Shown here piece by piece: positions 24,966 through 33,322 of a stretch of 64,000 bases of DNA. The notes beneath the pieces are model-generated. The model was given only the letters and a program-made list of their open reading frames with translations. It searched no databases and was not told the origin of the DNA. The position numbers were made by a program, and so were the translations under genes. The DNA is from CAYGZM01 sp964354365 (GTDB lineage: Bacteria; Planctomycetota; Phycisphaerae; Sedimentisphaerales; Anaerobacaceae): positions 11,299-75,298 of the forward strand of contig CAYGZM010000003.1 of the NCBI GenBank assembly GCA_964354365.1, given 5' to 3'. Position 1 is the first letter of the stretch, and each line of letters begins with the position of its first letter.

Positions 24966-25358
24966 TCATTTTACCACCTTGAGATTCAGGTGTTTCTCCA
25001 TAGGCTCAAAATCCCTGTCGTCGTGCAGCAACGGCAGGTTGCTTGAAATGCAAAAAGTGGCGATGACGACGTCTATTGTCTTTCTGACGCTAAAGCCCTT
25101 CTTCCTCAAATGACGGTAGTTCTCAGCGCTCTTGACTGCCAGCTCCTTCCCGAGCATTGGCTTGAAAATAAGCGAGTCAAGGAGTCTCTTCGCCTTCCTG
25201 AAGTCCGTGTCGCTATGGAATCCCTGGAGAACCTCCGTCAGAATAATGCCCCCGATAACAACCAATTTGTTGCCGAACAGAGAATCCAGAATATCCGTCT
25301 GCTTTGTGACCTTTCCATTGAAGTAATCGACCCAGACTGAAGAATCCACTACTACCAT
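24966..25358 (-). CDS. vapC: VapC-type PIN ribonuclease toxin
   Basis: This 130-residue PIN-domain protein likely cleaves RNA when freed from its antitoxin. The acidic site is Asp5 (VVVDSSVWVDYF), Glu42 (ILTEVLQGF), Asp96 (TIDVVIATF) and the Asp cluster LLHDDRDF near 113-116. ATG 25358 was chosen because it overlaps the vapB stop (ATGGTAG), the usual coupling; an upstream frame extension to 25394 would run inside vapB. Length is normal for VapC. Confidence 0.9.
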   Translation of the reverse strand: MVVVDSSVWVDYFNGKVTKQTDILDSLFGNKLVVIGGIILTEVLQGFHSDTDFRKAKRLLDSLIFKPMLGKELAVKSAENYRHLRKKGFSVRKTIDVVIATFCISSNLPLLHDDRDFEPMEKHLNLKVVK

Positions 25359-25549
25359 TTGTCGGTTCTCATTTTGCCTAGGTCGCCTGTCCACTTTAGT
25401 CTGCCCCGGCAGGCCTTGATTTTCTGCTGGCGGTTTACTCTGATTAGTAGTCTCAGTCCCTCCTCAATGGCCTTCTTCTTGGTCTTGAAACCAGAAAGAC
25501 TCAGGGCCGACCTCACCAAATCATCATCAAGCACAACGTTCGTTCTCAT
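25352..25549 (-). CDS. vapB: VapB-type antitoxin
   Basis: This 65-residue antitoxin starts MRTNVVLDDDLVRSALSLSG, a ribbon-helix-helix DNA-binding form of the DUF2191 type, with KKAIEEGLRLLIRV as the second helix. The basic C-terminus (ACRGRLKWTGDLGKMRTDKW) probably wraps the PIN toxin. GGAG precedes the ATG at a spacing of 8. It is the first gene of the operon and likely autorepressor through the inverted repeat upstream. Confidence 0.9.
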   Translation of the reverse strand: MRTNVVLDDDLVRSALSLSGFKTKKKAIEEGLRLLIRVNRQQKIKACRGRLKWTGDLGKMRTDKW

Positions 25550-25563
25550 AGCGAAATCTCCGT

Positions 25564-25610
25564 AATGTGTATTTCTTCTGTAATTATACACATTCGCCGC
25601 GTCTGCTCAA
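25564..25610 (-). promoter_or_regulatory. vapBC promoter and operator
   Basis: A perfect 9-bp inverted repeat AATGTGTAT (25564-25572) / ATACACATT (25586-25594) covers the minus-strand -10 TATAAT (25588-25583). A -35 TTGAGC lies at 25610-25605 with a 16-base spacer. This layout is what an autorepressed VapB operator should look like. Confidence 0.65.
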
Positions 25611-25644
25611 AGCAAATTTGTCGTGAATTCTCACTTTCCGCTCT

Positions 25645-26484
25645 CTAAAGACTTATCGTGTCCTTTGAGCGTGGGTCCTCGCCGGCGGATGGGCCGTTGC
25701 TGAGCATCCCGCTAATCGCCGTATCCCTGAATTTCTTCATCGGGTCGTAGAATTTCCTGTTCAAATCGACGGCGTTCACCATCATCCCCGCCCGATTGCA
25801 CCTGAGCCGGCTGACTATCACCCCGTCCGGCTGAATAAAGCACGACGGGTACGGCGCATAATACCCGCTCGAATTCGACATGCTCGCCCAGAAATAGTTC
25901 GTCGCCGCGTGACACTGCATCGTCTGCCGCATAATATGCGTATGCACGCTCGGCCCGGTCTGCTTTGCGTTGTAAAACGACTGCAGGATCAGATTCACGC
26001 CCTGTTTGTAGAGCTCCCGATATAGCTCTGGGAATCGCAAATCAAAACATATAAGCAGTGAACACTTCACCCCTTTAACCTTGAAATTCACAAACCTGTT
26101 GCCCGGCGTCAGCCGACGTATATCCCCCGGCGTGCAGAACCGCTTGTCGTACCTGTCAACAATCCTGCCCTTAGGACTAATCAGGTACAGGCTATTGTGC
26201 GGCTTGTTCGGCTCGGTCAGTCTGTGCGTGCTGCCCAGCACCACCCACAAGCCAAGCTCGCCCGCCAGCGACATGACTTTCTGAGTCTCGCTCTTGAGCA
26301 GGTCCCAATCGTATCCCTTGAAGCTGGGAAAGTCCGTACCCACGTACCCGCTCAGCGCGCACTCAGAGAAGTGCACAATATCGGCCCCGGCCGCGCCGGC
26401 CTCGCGCATAAACCGGCGGATCGCCCGCGAGTTCCGCTCTATCGAGCGCCCTACCGCAAACTGACACGTAGCGACCTTCAGCAT
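25645..26484 (-). CDS. Carbon-nitrogen (nitrilase-family) hydrolase
   Basis: This 279-residue enzyme is a member of the nitrilase superfamily that hydrolyses or transfers amide/nitrile groups. The Glu-Lys-Cys triad is visible: Glu in VHFSECALSGY, Lys in RYDKRFCTPGD and Cys in SLLICFDLRFPELY. The alpha-beta-beta-alpha fold marks (NSLYLISPKGRIV, CHAATNYFWASMSN) agree. The substrate is unknown; candidates are N-carbamoyl amino acids or omega-amides. It is monocistronic, next to vapBC but unrelated. Confidence 0.87.
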   Translation of the reverse strand: MLKVATCQFAVGRSIERNSRAIRRFMREAGAAGADIVHFSECALSGYVGTDFPSFKGYDWDLLKSETQKVMSLAGELGLWVVLGSTHRLTEPNKPHNSLYLISPKGRIVDRYDKRFCTPGDIRRLTPGNRFVNFKVKGVKCSLLICFDLRFPELYRELYKQGVNLILQSFYNAKQTGPSVHTHIMRQTMQCHAATNYFWASMSNSSGYYAPYPSCFIQPDGVIVSRLRCNRAGMMVNAVDLNRKFYDPMKKFRDTAISGMLSNGPSAGEDPRSKDTISL

Positions 26485-26560
26485 ATCGGCAGATTAATAC
26501 TCCGCCCATGCCGCGTCAACCAAAAACGAAGGCCGGGGTCCTCCCTGGCTGCGATTTGCG

Positions 26561-26589
26561 TTGAATTTGCCGGGCGGTTCTGGTATCAT
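26561..26589 (+). promoter_or_regulatory. Promoter of the LamG-dockerin gene
   Basis: TTGAAT (26561-26566), 17 bases, TATCAT (26584-26589). AAGGAGG at 26658-26664 precedes ATG 26670. Confidence 0.5.
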
Positions 26590-26669
26590 ATATGTACTAT
26601 GATGTCCCACGCAGGTACGGGCGGGCCTTTCGGACTTGGCTCTTCACACGATAACAGAAGGAGGTTGGG

Positions 26670-29138
26670 ATGACAAAGACATCCGGATTCGCCGCGGCGA
26701 TGTTCGCCGCCGTGCTGCTTGCCGCCGTCACGCCGATGGTTTGTTATGCCGGCCACTTTGCATTGGCCTTTCAGCGCCAGCTACCCGCCTGGGAGAACAG
26801 TGCCGGTTTGGGCTGTATCGGAGGCCACGTCTGCAGAGTCTGGGTCTGGGATGAAAACGGCAGTGCCCTCCCAAGCATCCAGTTGAAGACAACGTGGAAC
26901 GTGCTTATGGGGGCAACCGACGGCGACGGCCGGGCCGAGATACCATTGAATCTGAACGACTACGACCTGGTTTGCGTTGATGCCCACGGTTCGACCAGTG
27001 ATGCCACCCGCCTGATGACGGCGCAGCGTCCTGAATGTTGGGGCCATTATTCCTTCGAGGTCGGCTTTCTCTACAAGACGGATGCATCAAATCGCGGTGA
27101 ATTTGACCTGGACCTCCTCGGAACGTGGAACGAACGGGCGCCTGCCGCCCAGGATAATGACGCGCCCTACACCAAGAGCCTGGCGTACAACGGAGTTGAC
27201 TACACGGATTACTGGTCCGACCAATCATACTGGGGCAACTGGCAGAGCGCGTCATCGTATTTCGGCCAGACGTTCGTGGCGACAGCCAACCGCGTCGTCG
27301 CGGCCCGCGTCCAGGGCATAATCGGCGGTAATAACCTGCTCGACTGGAAGCTCCAGATTGTCACCTTCCCCGGTCTTGAGCCGGTGGGCCCGGTGACCTC
27401 AGTGCCGTTCCGATGGCCCTTCGGCTGGGAGGCTTTCTGGGGCGTCAACGACAACCCCGTCGTGCCGGGACGAACATATATGCTCAAGGCCTGGCGCGAC
27501 GGCGAGGGGATGAACATCTACCATGTCACCAAAAACGTTTACGCCGGCGGCCAGTACTACGAGGGCTCGACCGCATTTCCCCAGTACGACCTCAACGGGC
27601 ATATAGTCTGCATGAGCTCTGGCGGCGCCGGGCCGCAAAACTGGCACATCGAGGCCTGCTTCAAGCTCGACGAGACCTCAGGCGCCACTGCCGCCGACAG
27701 CTCGGGCAACGGACACCACGGGACATTGTATGGCGGCCCGGTTTGGCAGCCCGCCGGCGGCAAAATAGGCGGGGCACTATTGTTTGACGGCGTCGATGAT
27801 TACGTTGAGACAGCCGGCTACAAGGGTATAACCGGCCCGGACTCGCGCACCGTCGCCGCCTGGGTCAAAACAAACTTCGACACCTTCCAAGACATCGTCT
27901 CCTGGGGCGCCGAGGCCACAGGGAGAAAATGGTCCCTCATAACAGGGCCTATGGGAGGCGCCTGCGGCATATATGTCAAGGACGGCTTTATCTTCGGCGC
28001 TACCAGCGTTACCGACGGCAACTGGCATCACATCGCCGCTGTCCTCCAGAATGACGGCAGCCCCGCTGTCGGCGAGGTCCGCCTTTATGTGGATGGACGC
28101 CCTGAAACGCCGGGCAGCGTCTATCCGCAGCAGATAGACACCGCTGAAGGTGACAACGTCAGGATGGCCGCGTTCAACGACGGAGCGAATCGCTACTTCC
28201 AGGGCCTGATTGACGATGTCGTCATCTTTGATCTTGCCCTGACCGAACAAGATGTTGTCCGCCTCTGCCACCTCGGCGGCCAATCCTTCCTGGCGCCCTG
28301 CGGACGGCTCGGTCTCGACGAAGGCCTTCTTCTCGATGGTGACATCAACAGGAATTGCAGAGTCGATGCCATCGATTTTGCCTTCCTCGCCAAAACATGG
28401 CTCGAAACCGGACCTATGCTCCCCGGTGACATCCATCAAGACAATGCCACAAACTGGCTCGATGTGGCGCTCCTGGCCGAGAATTGGACACGAAGCGTCG
28501 CGCCTCCGACCCTCGACGAAGGTCTGGCCGCCCATTTCAAGCTCGACGAATCCTCCGGGCTGACGGCCGAAGAGAGCATCGCAGGCAACAACGGCGCCCT
28601 CCACGGCTCTCCAACCTGGAAGCCCACCGGCGGTCACGCAGCCGGAGCAATTGAACTCGACGGGATCGATGACTATATCAGCACCGAATTCACCCTGGAT
28701 CCGGCCGGCGGACCCTTCAGTGCATTTGCCTGGATTAAGCCGGGCGCACCCGGGCAAGTGGTCATCTCTCAAACCAATGGCGCCGGAATCGGCAGAAGCT
28801 GGCTCGCTGCGGACCTGTCAGCCGGCAAACTTATGACCGATCTGAGGGCCCCCGGACGCAGCAGCCCACCGCTGGTCTCGGATTTCGTAATCACCGACGG
28901 CGCCTGGCATCACATAGGTTTGGTATGGGACAGCTCGTTTAGATACCTTTACGTCGATGGCGCAGAGGTCAAGAGAGATGCTACGGCCCAGGCCGGATTG
29001 ATAAGCGCAACCGGGCCTCTGTACTTTGGCGCCGCAAACAGGCTCACCGAAGGGACTTTCTTCCACGGCCTCATCGACGACATTCGCATCTACAACCGCG
29101 CCCTCAATTCCGAAGAAGCCGCCGCTCTGGTCTATTGA
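26670..29138 (+). CDS. Secreted two-LamG protein with dockerin-like repeat
   Basis: This 822-residue protein is exported by a signal peptide (residues 1-28, ending VCYAG). An N-terminal beta-rich region is followed by a first LamG/concanavalin-like domain (about 330-540, with FKLDETSGATAADSSGNGHH, DGNWHHIAAVL and GLIDDVVIFDLALTE). A dockerin-like pair of Ca-binding loops follows (LDGDINRNCRVDAIDF and PGDIHQDNATNWLDVALLAE, about 555-610), then a second LamG domain (about 625-820, ending GLIDDIRIYNRALNSEEA). LamG domains commonly bind glycans. A role in polysaccharide capture or degradation is likely, but no catalytic domain is seen. Confidence 0.85.
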   Translation: MTKTSGFAAAMFAAVLLAAVTPMVCYAGHFALAFQRQLPAWENSAGLGCIGGHVCRVWVWDENGSALPSIQLKTTWNVLMGATDGDGRAEIPLNLNDYDLVCVDAHGSTSDATRLMTAQRPECWGHYSFEVGFLYKTDASNRGEFDLDLLGTWNERAPAAQDNDAPYTKSLAYNGVDYTDYWSDQSYWGNWQSASSYFGQTFVATANRVVAARVQGIIGGNNLLDWKLQIVTFPGLEPVGPVTSVPFRWPFGWEAFWGVNDNPVVPGRTYMLKAWRDGEGMNIYHVTKNVYAGGQYYEGSTAFPQYDLNGHIVCMSSGGAGPQNWHIEACFKLDETSGATAADSSGNGHHGTLYGGPVWQPAGGKIGGALLFDGVDDYVETAGYKGITGPDSRTVAAWVKTNFDTFQDIVSWGAEATGRKWSLITGPMGGACGIYVKDGFIFGATSVTDGNWHHIAAVLQNDGSPAVGEVRLYVDGRPETPGSVYPQQIDTAEGDNVRMAAFNDGANRYFQGLIDDVVIFDLALTEQDVVRLCHLGGQSFLAPCGRLGLDEGLLLDGDINRNCRVDAIDFAFLAKTWLETGPMLPGDIHQDNATNWLDVALLAENWTRSVAPPTLDEGLAAHFKLDESSGLTAEESIAGNNGALHGSPTWKPTGGHAAGAIELDGIDDYISTEFTLDPAGGPFSAFAWIKPGAPGQVVISQTNGAGIGRSWLAADLSAGKLMTDLRAPGRSSPPLVSDFVITDGAWHHIGLVWDSSFRYLYVDGAEVKRDATAQAGLISATGPLYFGAANRLTEGTFFHGLIDDIRIYNRALNSEEAAALVY

Positions 29139-29260
29139 ATCGGACCCGCTCGCGAGACAGCACCCGCTTTTTCTCGCATGAGAATACAGCACGCTAACCC
29201 AGCTTCCGCACTTTGGGCGTAAAATCTTTGGTTTTGGGTGAAAAACCCAGAAAGTTTTCA

Positions 29261-30866
29261 CTACATCTGGTTCATCTTCTGTTCGGCTACAGGTAAGTGG
29301 GTCGGTAGATTCAAGCCCAAGTGCTGCAACAAGATGGCCTGGTGTTCAGTAGGTTGGGAGATACACCGCCGGCGAATCTCAATGCCAGACCGTGTCGGCA
29401 ACACCACATCTACCATCCGAATCTGTGACAGCTCGTCTATCACCCGCCGCGGCTCGTCCCCAAGACCCTTTTGTTGACACATCTGACCCAACGTTTTCCA
29501 CAACACATAGGCCAAAAAGCAGACCAGAATATGAGCCTCTACTCGATCCTGACGCTGATGCCAAATTGGCCGAATCCGCAAATCACTCTTGTGTATCCGA
29601 AACGCGGCCTCCGCATCCGTCAATTGCATGTACGACTTCCACAAATCCTCGCCGCTCCAGTCTGTGATATTGGTGCGCAATAGATAGCAACCTTCGCTCA
29701 GAGTGGCCCAATCTCGCCAGGCCTCTATCTTCTCCCAGACCAGGCTCGCTCCCCCATCTGTGCCCTGGATCACATCCGTCTTGAATAAACCAGCCGCCCG
29801 GCTGTAACGCCCCAGCAATCGTCCCAGACGCTTGGCAATCGTCACCAGCTTTTGCTTTCGCACAGCACAGCTTTGCTCGATGCTTATGAGTCCTTCTTCA
29901 AGTCGCTTCTCAAACCGCTGGTGAATAGCCTTCTCCTTCTGCCGACGGTCTTCGCTGCGACACAGGATAAACACCTCATCACCATCGGGGGATGAACACG
30001 TCTTGATCGCAAGGCCCTCGTGCACCTGCTGCCAGTCGTCCTTCAATAATGCCTGCTCATACCGTCTCAGAAGCGACTTCGGCGTCCCCACAATGTAGCG
30101 ACGACAGCCTTGTTTTAGATACTCAATGTTGTCCTCACAGACCATTCCCCGATCCATCACCCAAATCCGATTAGCCCGCCCATAACGGCCCTCCATCGTC
30201 TCGACAATCTCCTCCACCGTACTTACATCCGCCCGATTGCCGGCAAACACCTCATAACCCAAAGGCATCCCGCACCGACTAACCACCAGGGCAATACAAA
30301 CCTGCTTGCAATCACTTCGCTTGTCACGAGAGTAACCATACTGCGCCAGAGCATTACCCGCAGCCAGTCCTTCAAAGTAGGTCGAAGTAACATCGTATAG
30401 CAACAGGTCGTATTCGAGGTCAAACAACTGGCCCAGCCGCTGCTTCAAATACGTCTCTATGCCAGCTTTATGAGGCAATAGCTTGTCCAGGGCGCGATAC
30501 AACCTATCATCATTGACCTTCTCCGGCGGGATACCCGGCAAGTCATAAAGGGCGGTCCGCTTATATAAGTGCTCGGCTATATACAGCTCACTGGACGGGT
30601 CACAGAAGCGGGCTATGACCAGCACCAACGCCATCAGCGACCATGGAATCTGCTCCTGGCCCTCGGGCAAAAGCTCGTTAAGAGCAGATACCAGCCCTAA
30701 TCTATCCAGCAGTTGTCCTGCCAGCCACGGACCCCCAAACTCAAGACACCGCTCGACACGAATCCGCTTTATATCAACTTCAATCCACCGGGGCTCGACA
30801 TCGTCAAACAGTTGTTCCTGATAACTACGATGGTCTGTTGCTGTGGCTGCCTCCCTGGGCCGGGCA
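29261..30866 (-). mobile_element. IS1634-family insertion sequence remnant
   Basis: The extent is drawn from the transposase stop to the junction with the radical SAM stop. I could not find matching terminal inverted repeats on both sides. The right (5') end seems to have been lost at the junction near 30866. Confidence 0.5.
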
Positions 30867-30934
30867 TCAGGCGTCTCGGAGCCGTCGCAGGATGTCCCAG
30901 TATGCTCCGCGCGCCCCCTTGCCGATGGCCTCAA
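29261..30934 (-). CDS. IS1634-type transposase, 5'-truncated
   Basis: This is a DDE transposase of the IS1634 group within the IS4 superfamily. Seen in order: VPWSLMALVLV-like PWSLMALVLVIARFCDPSSE, the first acidic region LLLYDVTSTYFEG, KRSDCKQVCIALVVSRCGMP, NRADVSTVEEIVETMEGRYG, WVMDRGM and the late region YMQLTDAEAAFRIHKSDLRI. Homology starts only at about residue 24 (DARPREAAT) and the usual N-terminal ~70 residues are missing. The preceding codons come from the overlapping radical SAM gene in another frame. ATG 30934 lies inside that gene. The protein is therefore probably non-functional or has an accidental N-terminus. Confidence 0.82.
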   Translation of the reverse strand: MRPSARGRAEHTGTSCDGSETPDARPREAATATDHRSYQEQLFDDVEPRWIEVDIKRIRVERCLEFGGPWLAGQLLDRLGLVSALNELLPEGQEQIPWSLMALVLVIARFCDPSSELYIAEHLYKRTALYDLPGIPPEKVNDDRLYRALDKLLPHKAGIETYLKQRLGQLFDLEYDLLLYDVTSTYFEGLAAGNALAQYGYSRDKRSDCKQVCIALVVSRCGMPLGYEVFAGNRADVSTVEEIVETMEGRYGRANRIWVMDRGMVCEDNIEYLKQGCRRYIVGTPKSLLRRYEQALLKDDWQQVHEGLAIKTCSSPDGDEVFILCRSEDRRQKEKAIHQRFEKRLEEGLISIEQSCAVRKQKLVTIAKRLGRLLGRYSRAAGLFKTDVIQGTDGGASLVWEKIEAWRDWATLSEGCYLLRTNITDWSGEDLWKSYMQLTDAEAAFRIHKSDLRIRPIWHQRQDRVEAHILVCFLAYVLWKTLGQMCQQKGLGDEPRRVIDELSQIRMVDVVLPTRSGIEIRRRCISQPTEHQAILLQHLGLNLPTHLPVAEQKMNQM

Positions 30935-32309
30935 TCAGCGGAAGGTTCTGGTTGTAGTTGTAGTTATCCGGGCCGGCGTCGCTACGCTCCAAATCCGTCT
31001 CCAGCGCAGGCTCGAAGAACCTCCGGTCGCCGCCAATCAAATCTCTGACCACCTCAGCCGGGTTCTCGCCTAAGCCGGGCGATATGTAGAAGGTCGGCTT
31101 GAGCAGGTCGATTGCTCCATTGTACTTCCGGCGTATGCCGGCATATTCGCCCTTCCTGAGCTGCCGGGCGACGATTGCTTCCATAGCGGTACCGGGGTAA
31201 ATCCTTACGCCCAGCGCCGCGCCGGCGCAGTCGGGATTGATTTTCTTGATAAAGTCGATTGTCTCTTTCGCCGTCTGCGCGGTCTCGCCGGGTCCGCCGA
31301 GAAGCAGGTCTATCATTACGGCGATCCCGTTCGAGCGGCAAAGCGCCACCGCGCAGACAAGGTCGTCTCTGGTGTGCTGCTGCCGATAGGCTTTCAGCAT
31401 CGACGGGCACGCAGAGTCGCCCGTAAAATCAATGCCCACGCACCCGGCCCGCGCCATCGCCGCAGCCAGATCCTCGTCGAACGGTGCCGGCGACAGATAA
31501 GCATACCACCCGATGCGTTCGCCGAGCGAGCGCCTGTTGAATTCCTCGCAGACCGCCACCGCGTGCCCGCGCGGGATATTGAACTCCGAGTCGCAAAGAT
31601 GAAGCACGTTTATCCCCTGAGCGAATAACGACTCGGCCTCGTCGGCGACTTCGCAGGGGTCGCGCAATCTCAGCTCGGCGCCTTTTGCCAGCGGGTCGGC
31701 GCAGTAGATGCACCTGCGATTGCACCCGCGTTTGGTCTCCAGTCCGCACTGCCCCCCACGGTTGAAGTAAGCCGGATTATCGACAGAATCGCGGGCCGTT
31801 GGCAGCGAAATCGGGCTGGGCCAGGCCGGCGCATTACCGCGGGTTTCCCCGCCCTGCCGCCAGAGCAGGCCGGGAACCTCCGTGAATTCCCTCGCCCCCC
31901 GTAATTGATGAATAAGCGAAATTACCGCCGCTTCGCCGTCCCCGCGTATGCCGAAATCGGCGCCGGTATATTCAAGAATCGGCCCGCCAAAGATTGAAAA
32001 TCCGACCCCGCCGAGCACAACCGGAGCATCGGTCAAGCTCTTAACAGCCTCTATGGTCCTTTTCAATTCAGGCACGAACCAATCGGCGCTGGGCCAGAAA
32101 CAGTCATCCACATTGCGAAAGGAGATGCCGACAAGCTCCGGCTGATGCTCGAAGAAATGTCCCTTGATTGCCTCGGCCGGCTCCTCAACCAAAGCCAGGT
32201 CGAGAAGCTCAACATCGATTCCCGCCCGCCTGGCTGAGCCGGCCACATAGTCTAAGCCGATCGGCCCAATGACAGGAACCATCCTGTTTGCGTTGATCAG
32301 CGTCAGCAT
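30867..32309 (-). CDS. B12-binding-type radical SAM protein
   Basis: This 480-residue protein has an N-terminal cobalamin-binding-like Rossmann part (about 1-130) including GPIGLDYVAGSARRAG, VVLGGVGFSIF and GADFGIRGDGEAAV. A radical SAM barrel follows, with the [4Fe-4S] motif Cx3Cx2C in TKRGCNRRCIYCADP near residue 200. The segment LLLGGPGETAQTAKETIDF is typical of the B12-binding radical SAM superfamily, which includes methyltransferases and ring-forming enzymes. The substrate is not identifiable. The coding sequence ends exactly where IS-derived sequence starts, so its stop TGA may have been created by the insertion. Confidence 0.83.
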   Translation of the reverse strand: MLTLINANRMVPVIGPIGLDYVAGSARRAGIDVELLDLALVEEPAEAIKGHFFEHQPELVGISFRNVDDCFWPSADWFVPELKRTIEAVKSLTDAPVVLGGVGFSIFGGPILEYTGADFGIRGDGEAAVISLIHQLRGAREFTEVPGLLWRQGGETRGNAPAWPSPISLPTARDSVDNPAYFNRGGQCGLETKRGCNRRCIYCADPLAKGAELRLRDPCEVADEAESLFAQGINVLHLCDSEFNIPRGHAVAVCEEFNRRSLGERIGWYAYLSPAPFDEDLAAAMARAGCVGIDFTGDSACPSMLKAYRQQHTRDDLVCAVALCRSNGIAVMIDLLLGGPGETAQTAKETIDFIKKINPDCAGAALGVRIYPGTAMEAIVARQLRKGEYAGIRRKYNGAIDLLKPTFYISPGLGENPAEVVRDLIGGDRRFFEPALETDLERSDAGPDNYNYNQNLPLIEAIGKGARGAYWDILRRLRDA

Positions 32310-32342
32310 TCTTCATCGCTCAACGTGCTTGCCGCTCTGCGA

Positions 32343-32375
32343 AATAAGAAAGGCTGGTCTATCCGGCCAGCCTTT
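32343..32375 (-). terminator. Terminator after the outer-membrane protein gene
   Basis: Stem AAAGGCTGG/CCAGCCTTT (32374-32366 and 32356-32348 on minus) followed by CTTATTT. The palindrome also has T residues on plus, so it may be bidirectional. Confidence 0.55.
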
Positions 32376-32406
32376 TCAAAGTGACAAAATCGCATCGCTA
32401 AAATCA

Positions 32407-33237
32407 TCAGAACTTGTACGTCGCGCTCATGCTGGCCCACGTCTCGTCCTTATCGGGATTGACGGATTTATCCATTGTCACCTGGTGATAAACGCCCGGA
32501 GTCAAAGAGAAGTTCCCGCCGAGGTCAAAGGTTGTTGAGATGCCAAAGACCGCGTTACTCCAGTCCTGATCGACGTTTGCACCATTGGGTCCGACCCCAT
32601 CATTGAAAACCACCTCTGAGTGCAGGTTAATGACCTGTTCGGGGCTGCCTGTCCCCATGCCTTGCACGGGAATACCGTAATCAAGCATGAAGATGTGCGC
32701 GAAACCCGAAGCAGTCCCGCCTGCAGGAGACATAGTCCCCACCATCGTGCCGCTGTTGGACGGCCAGAGCTTCACAAGAACGTATGTCGGGACCAGGCCC
32801 TTTACCGGCAGAATATTCGGGAACGAAAGAATCGCGTGAAGCTCCTGCAGGTCTATGCTGCCTGTGGTATGACTGCTCATGTCCGGATAGTTGTAATAGA
32901 CATAACCCAGTCTGTAGTTGATGGCGTTCCTCTCGCCCGGATTGATGGCGTTTGAATAGTGCAGATAGTAGTCCCAGCGCTCGCCGGTCATTTCATATCC
33001 GCTCGAATTAGCCCTGTGGCCCATCGCGCTGACGCCGACCCCGCCGCCAAGATCCAGATTGACGCTCGGCTGGACGGCGCTCTTATCGTTGTAGATATCA
33101 AACCCGCGCCAGACGTACTTGCTCAGATATGTTACATCGACCGATCCATGCAGCCCCCCGGGCCCAGGCTCCTGAGCATAGCCCAAACTCACTGCGGCCA
33201 ACAACAATACCACACTTACCAGAGTTCCCTTTTTCAT
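32407..33237 (-). CDS. Predicted outer-membrane beta-barrel protein
   Basis: This 276-residue exported protein has a signal peptide at residues 1-22 (MKKGTLVSVVLLLAAVSLGY, then AQEPG). The first mature strand VDVTYLSKYVWRGFDIYNDK matches the conserved opening of TorF/Gcw_chp-type barrels. Alternating hydrophobic/aromatic segments continue to a C-terminal phenylalanine (SATYKF), the usual barrel-insertion signal. The function of such proteins is not established. ATG 33237 was chosen because AAGGAG lies 7 bases upstream; the frame continues upstream without a site. Glycine-rich loops suggest surface exposure. Confidence 0.77.
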   Translation of the reverse strand: MKKGTLVSVVLLLAAVSLGYAQEPGPGGLHGSVDVTYLSKYVWRGFDIYNDKSAVQPSVNLDLGGGVGVSAMGHRANSSGYEMTGERWDYYLHYSNAINPGERNAINYRLGYVYYNYPDMSSHTTGSIDLQELHAILSFPNILPVKGLVPTYVLVKLWPSNSGTMVGTMSPAGGTASGFAHIFMLDYGIPVQGMGTGSPEQVINLHSEVVFNDGVGPNGANVDQDWSNAVFGISTTFDLGGNFSLTPGVYHQVTMDKSVNPDKDETWASMSATYKF

Positions 33238-33322
33238 TTTGATCTCCTTAAAAATACTCGTGTCCTCTGTACAAGATTTCTTTCCACACTCTACGCCGGA
33301 CCTCAACGCAATAGCAATAGTC

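Noticed and set aside
27777..28772. 331-codon frame antisense to the LamG gene
   Set aside because: It is a GC-driven shadow with no ribosome site and no domain; the plus-strand frame has signal peptide and LamG domains.
29200..29260. Left terminal inverted repeat of the IS
   Set aside because: No sequence here has a convincing inverted partner near 30.86 kb, so ends were not assigned.
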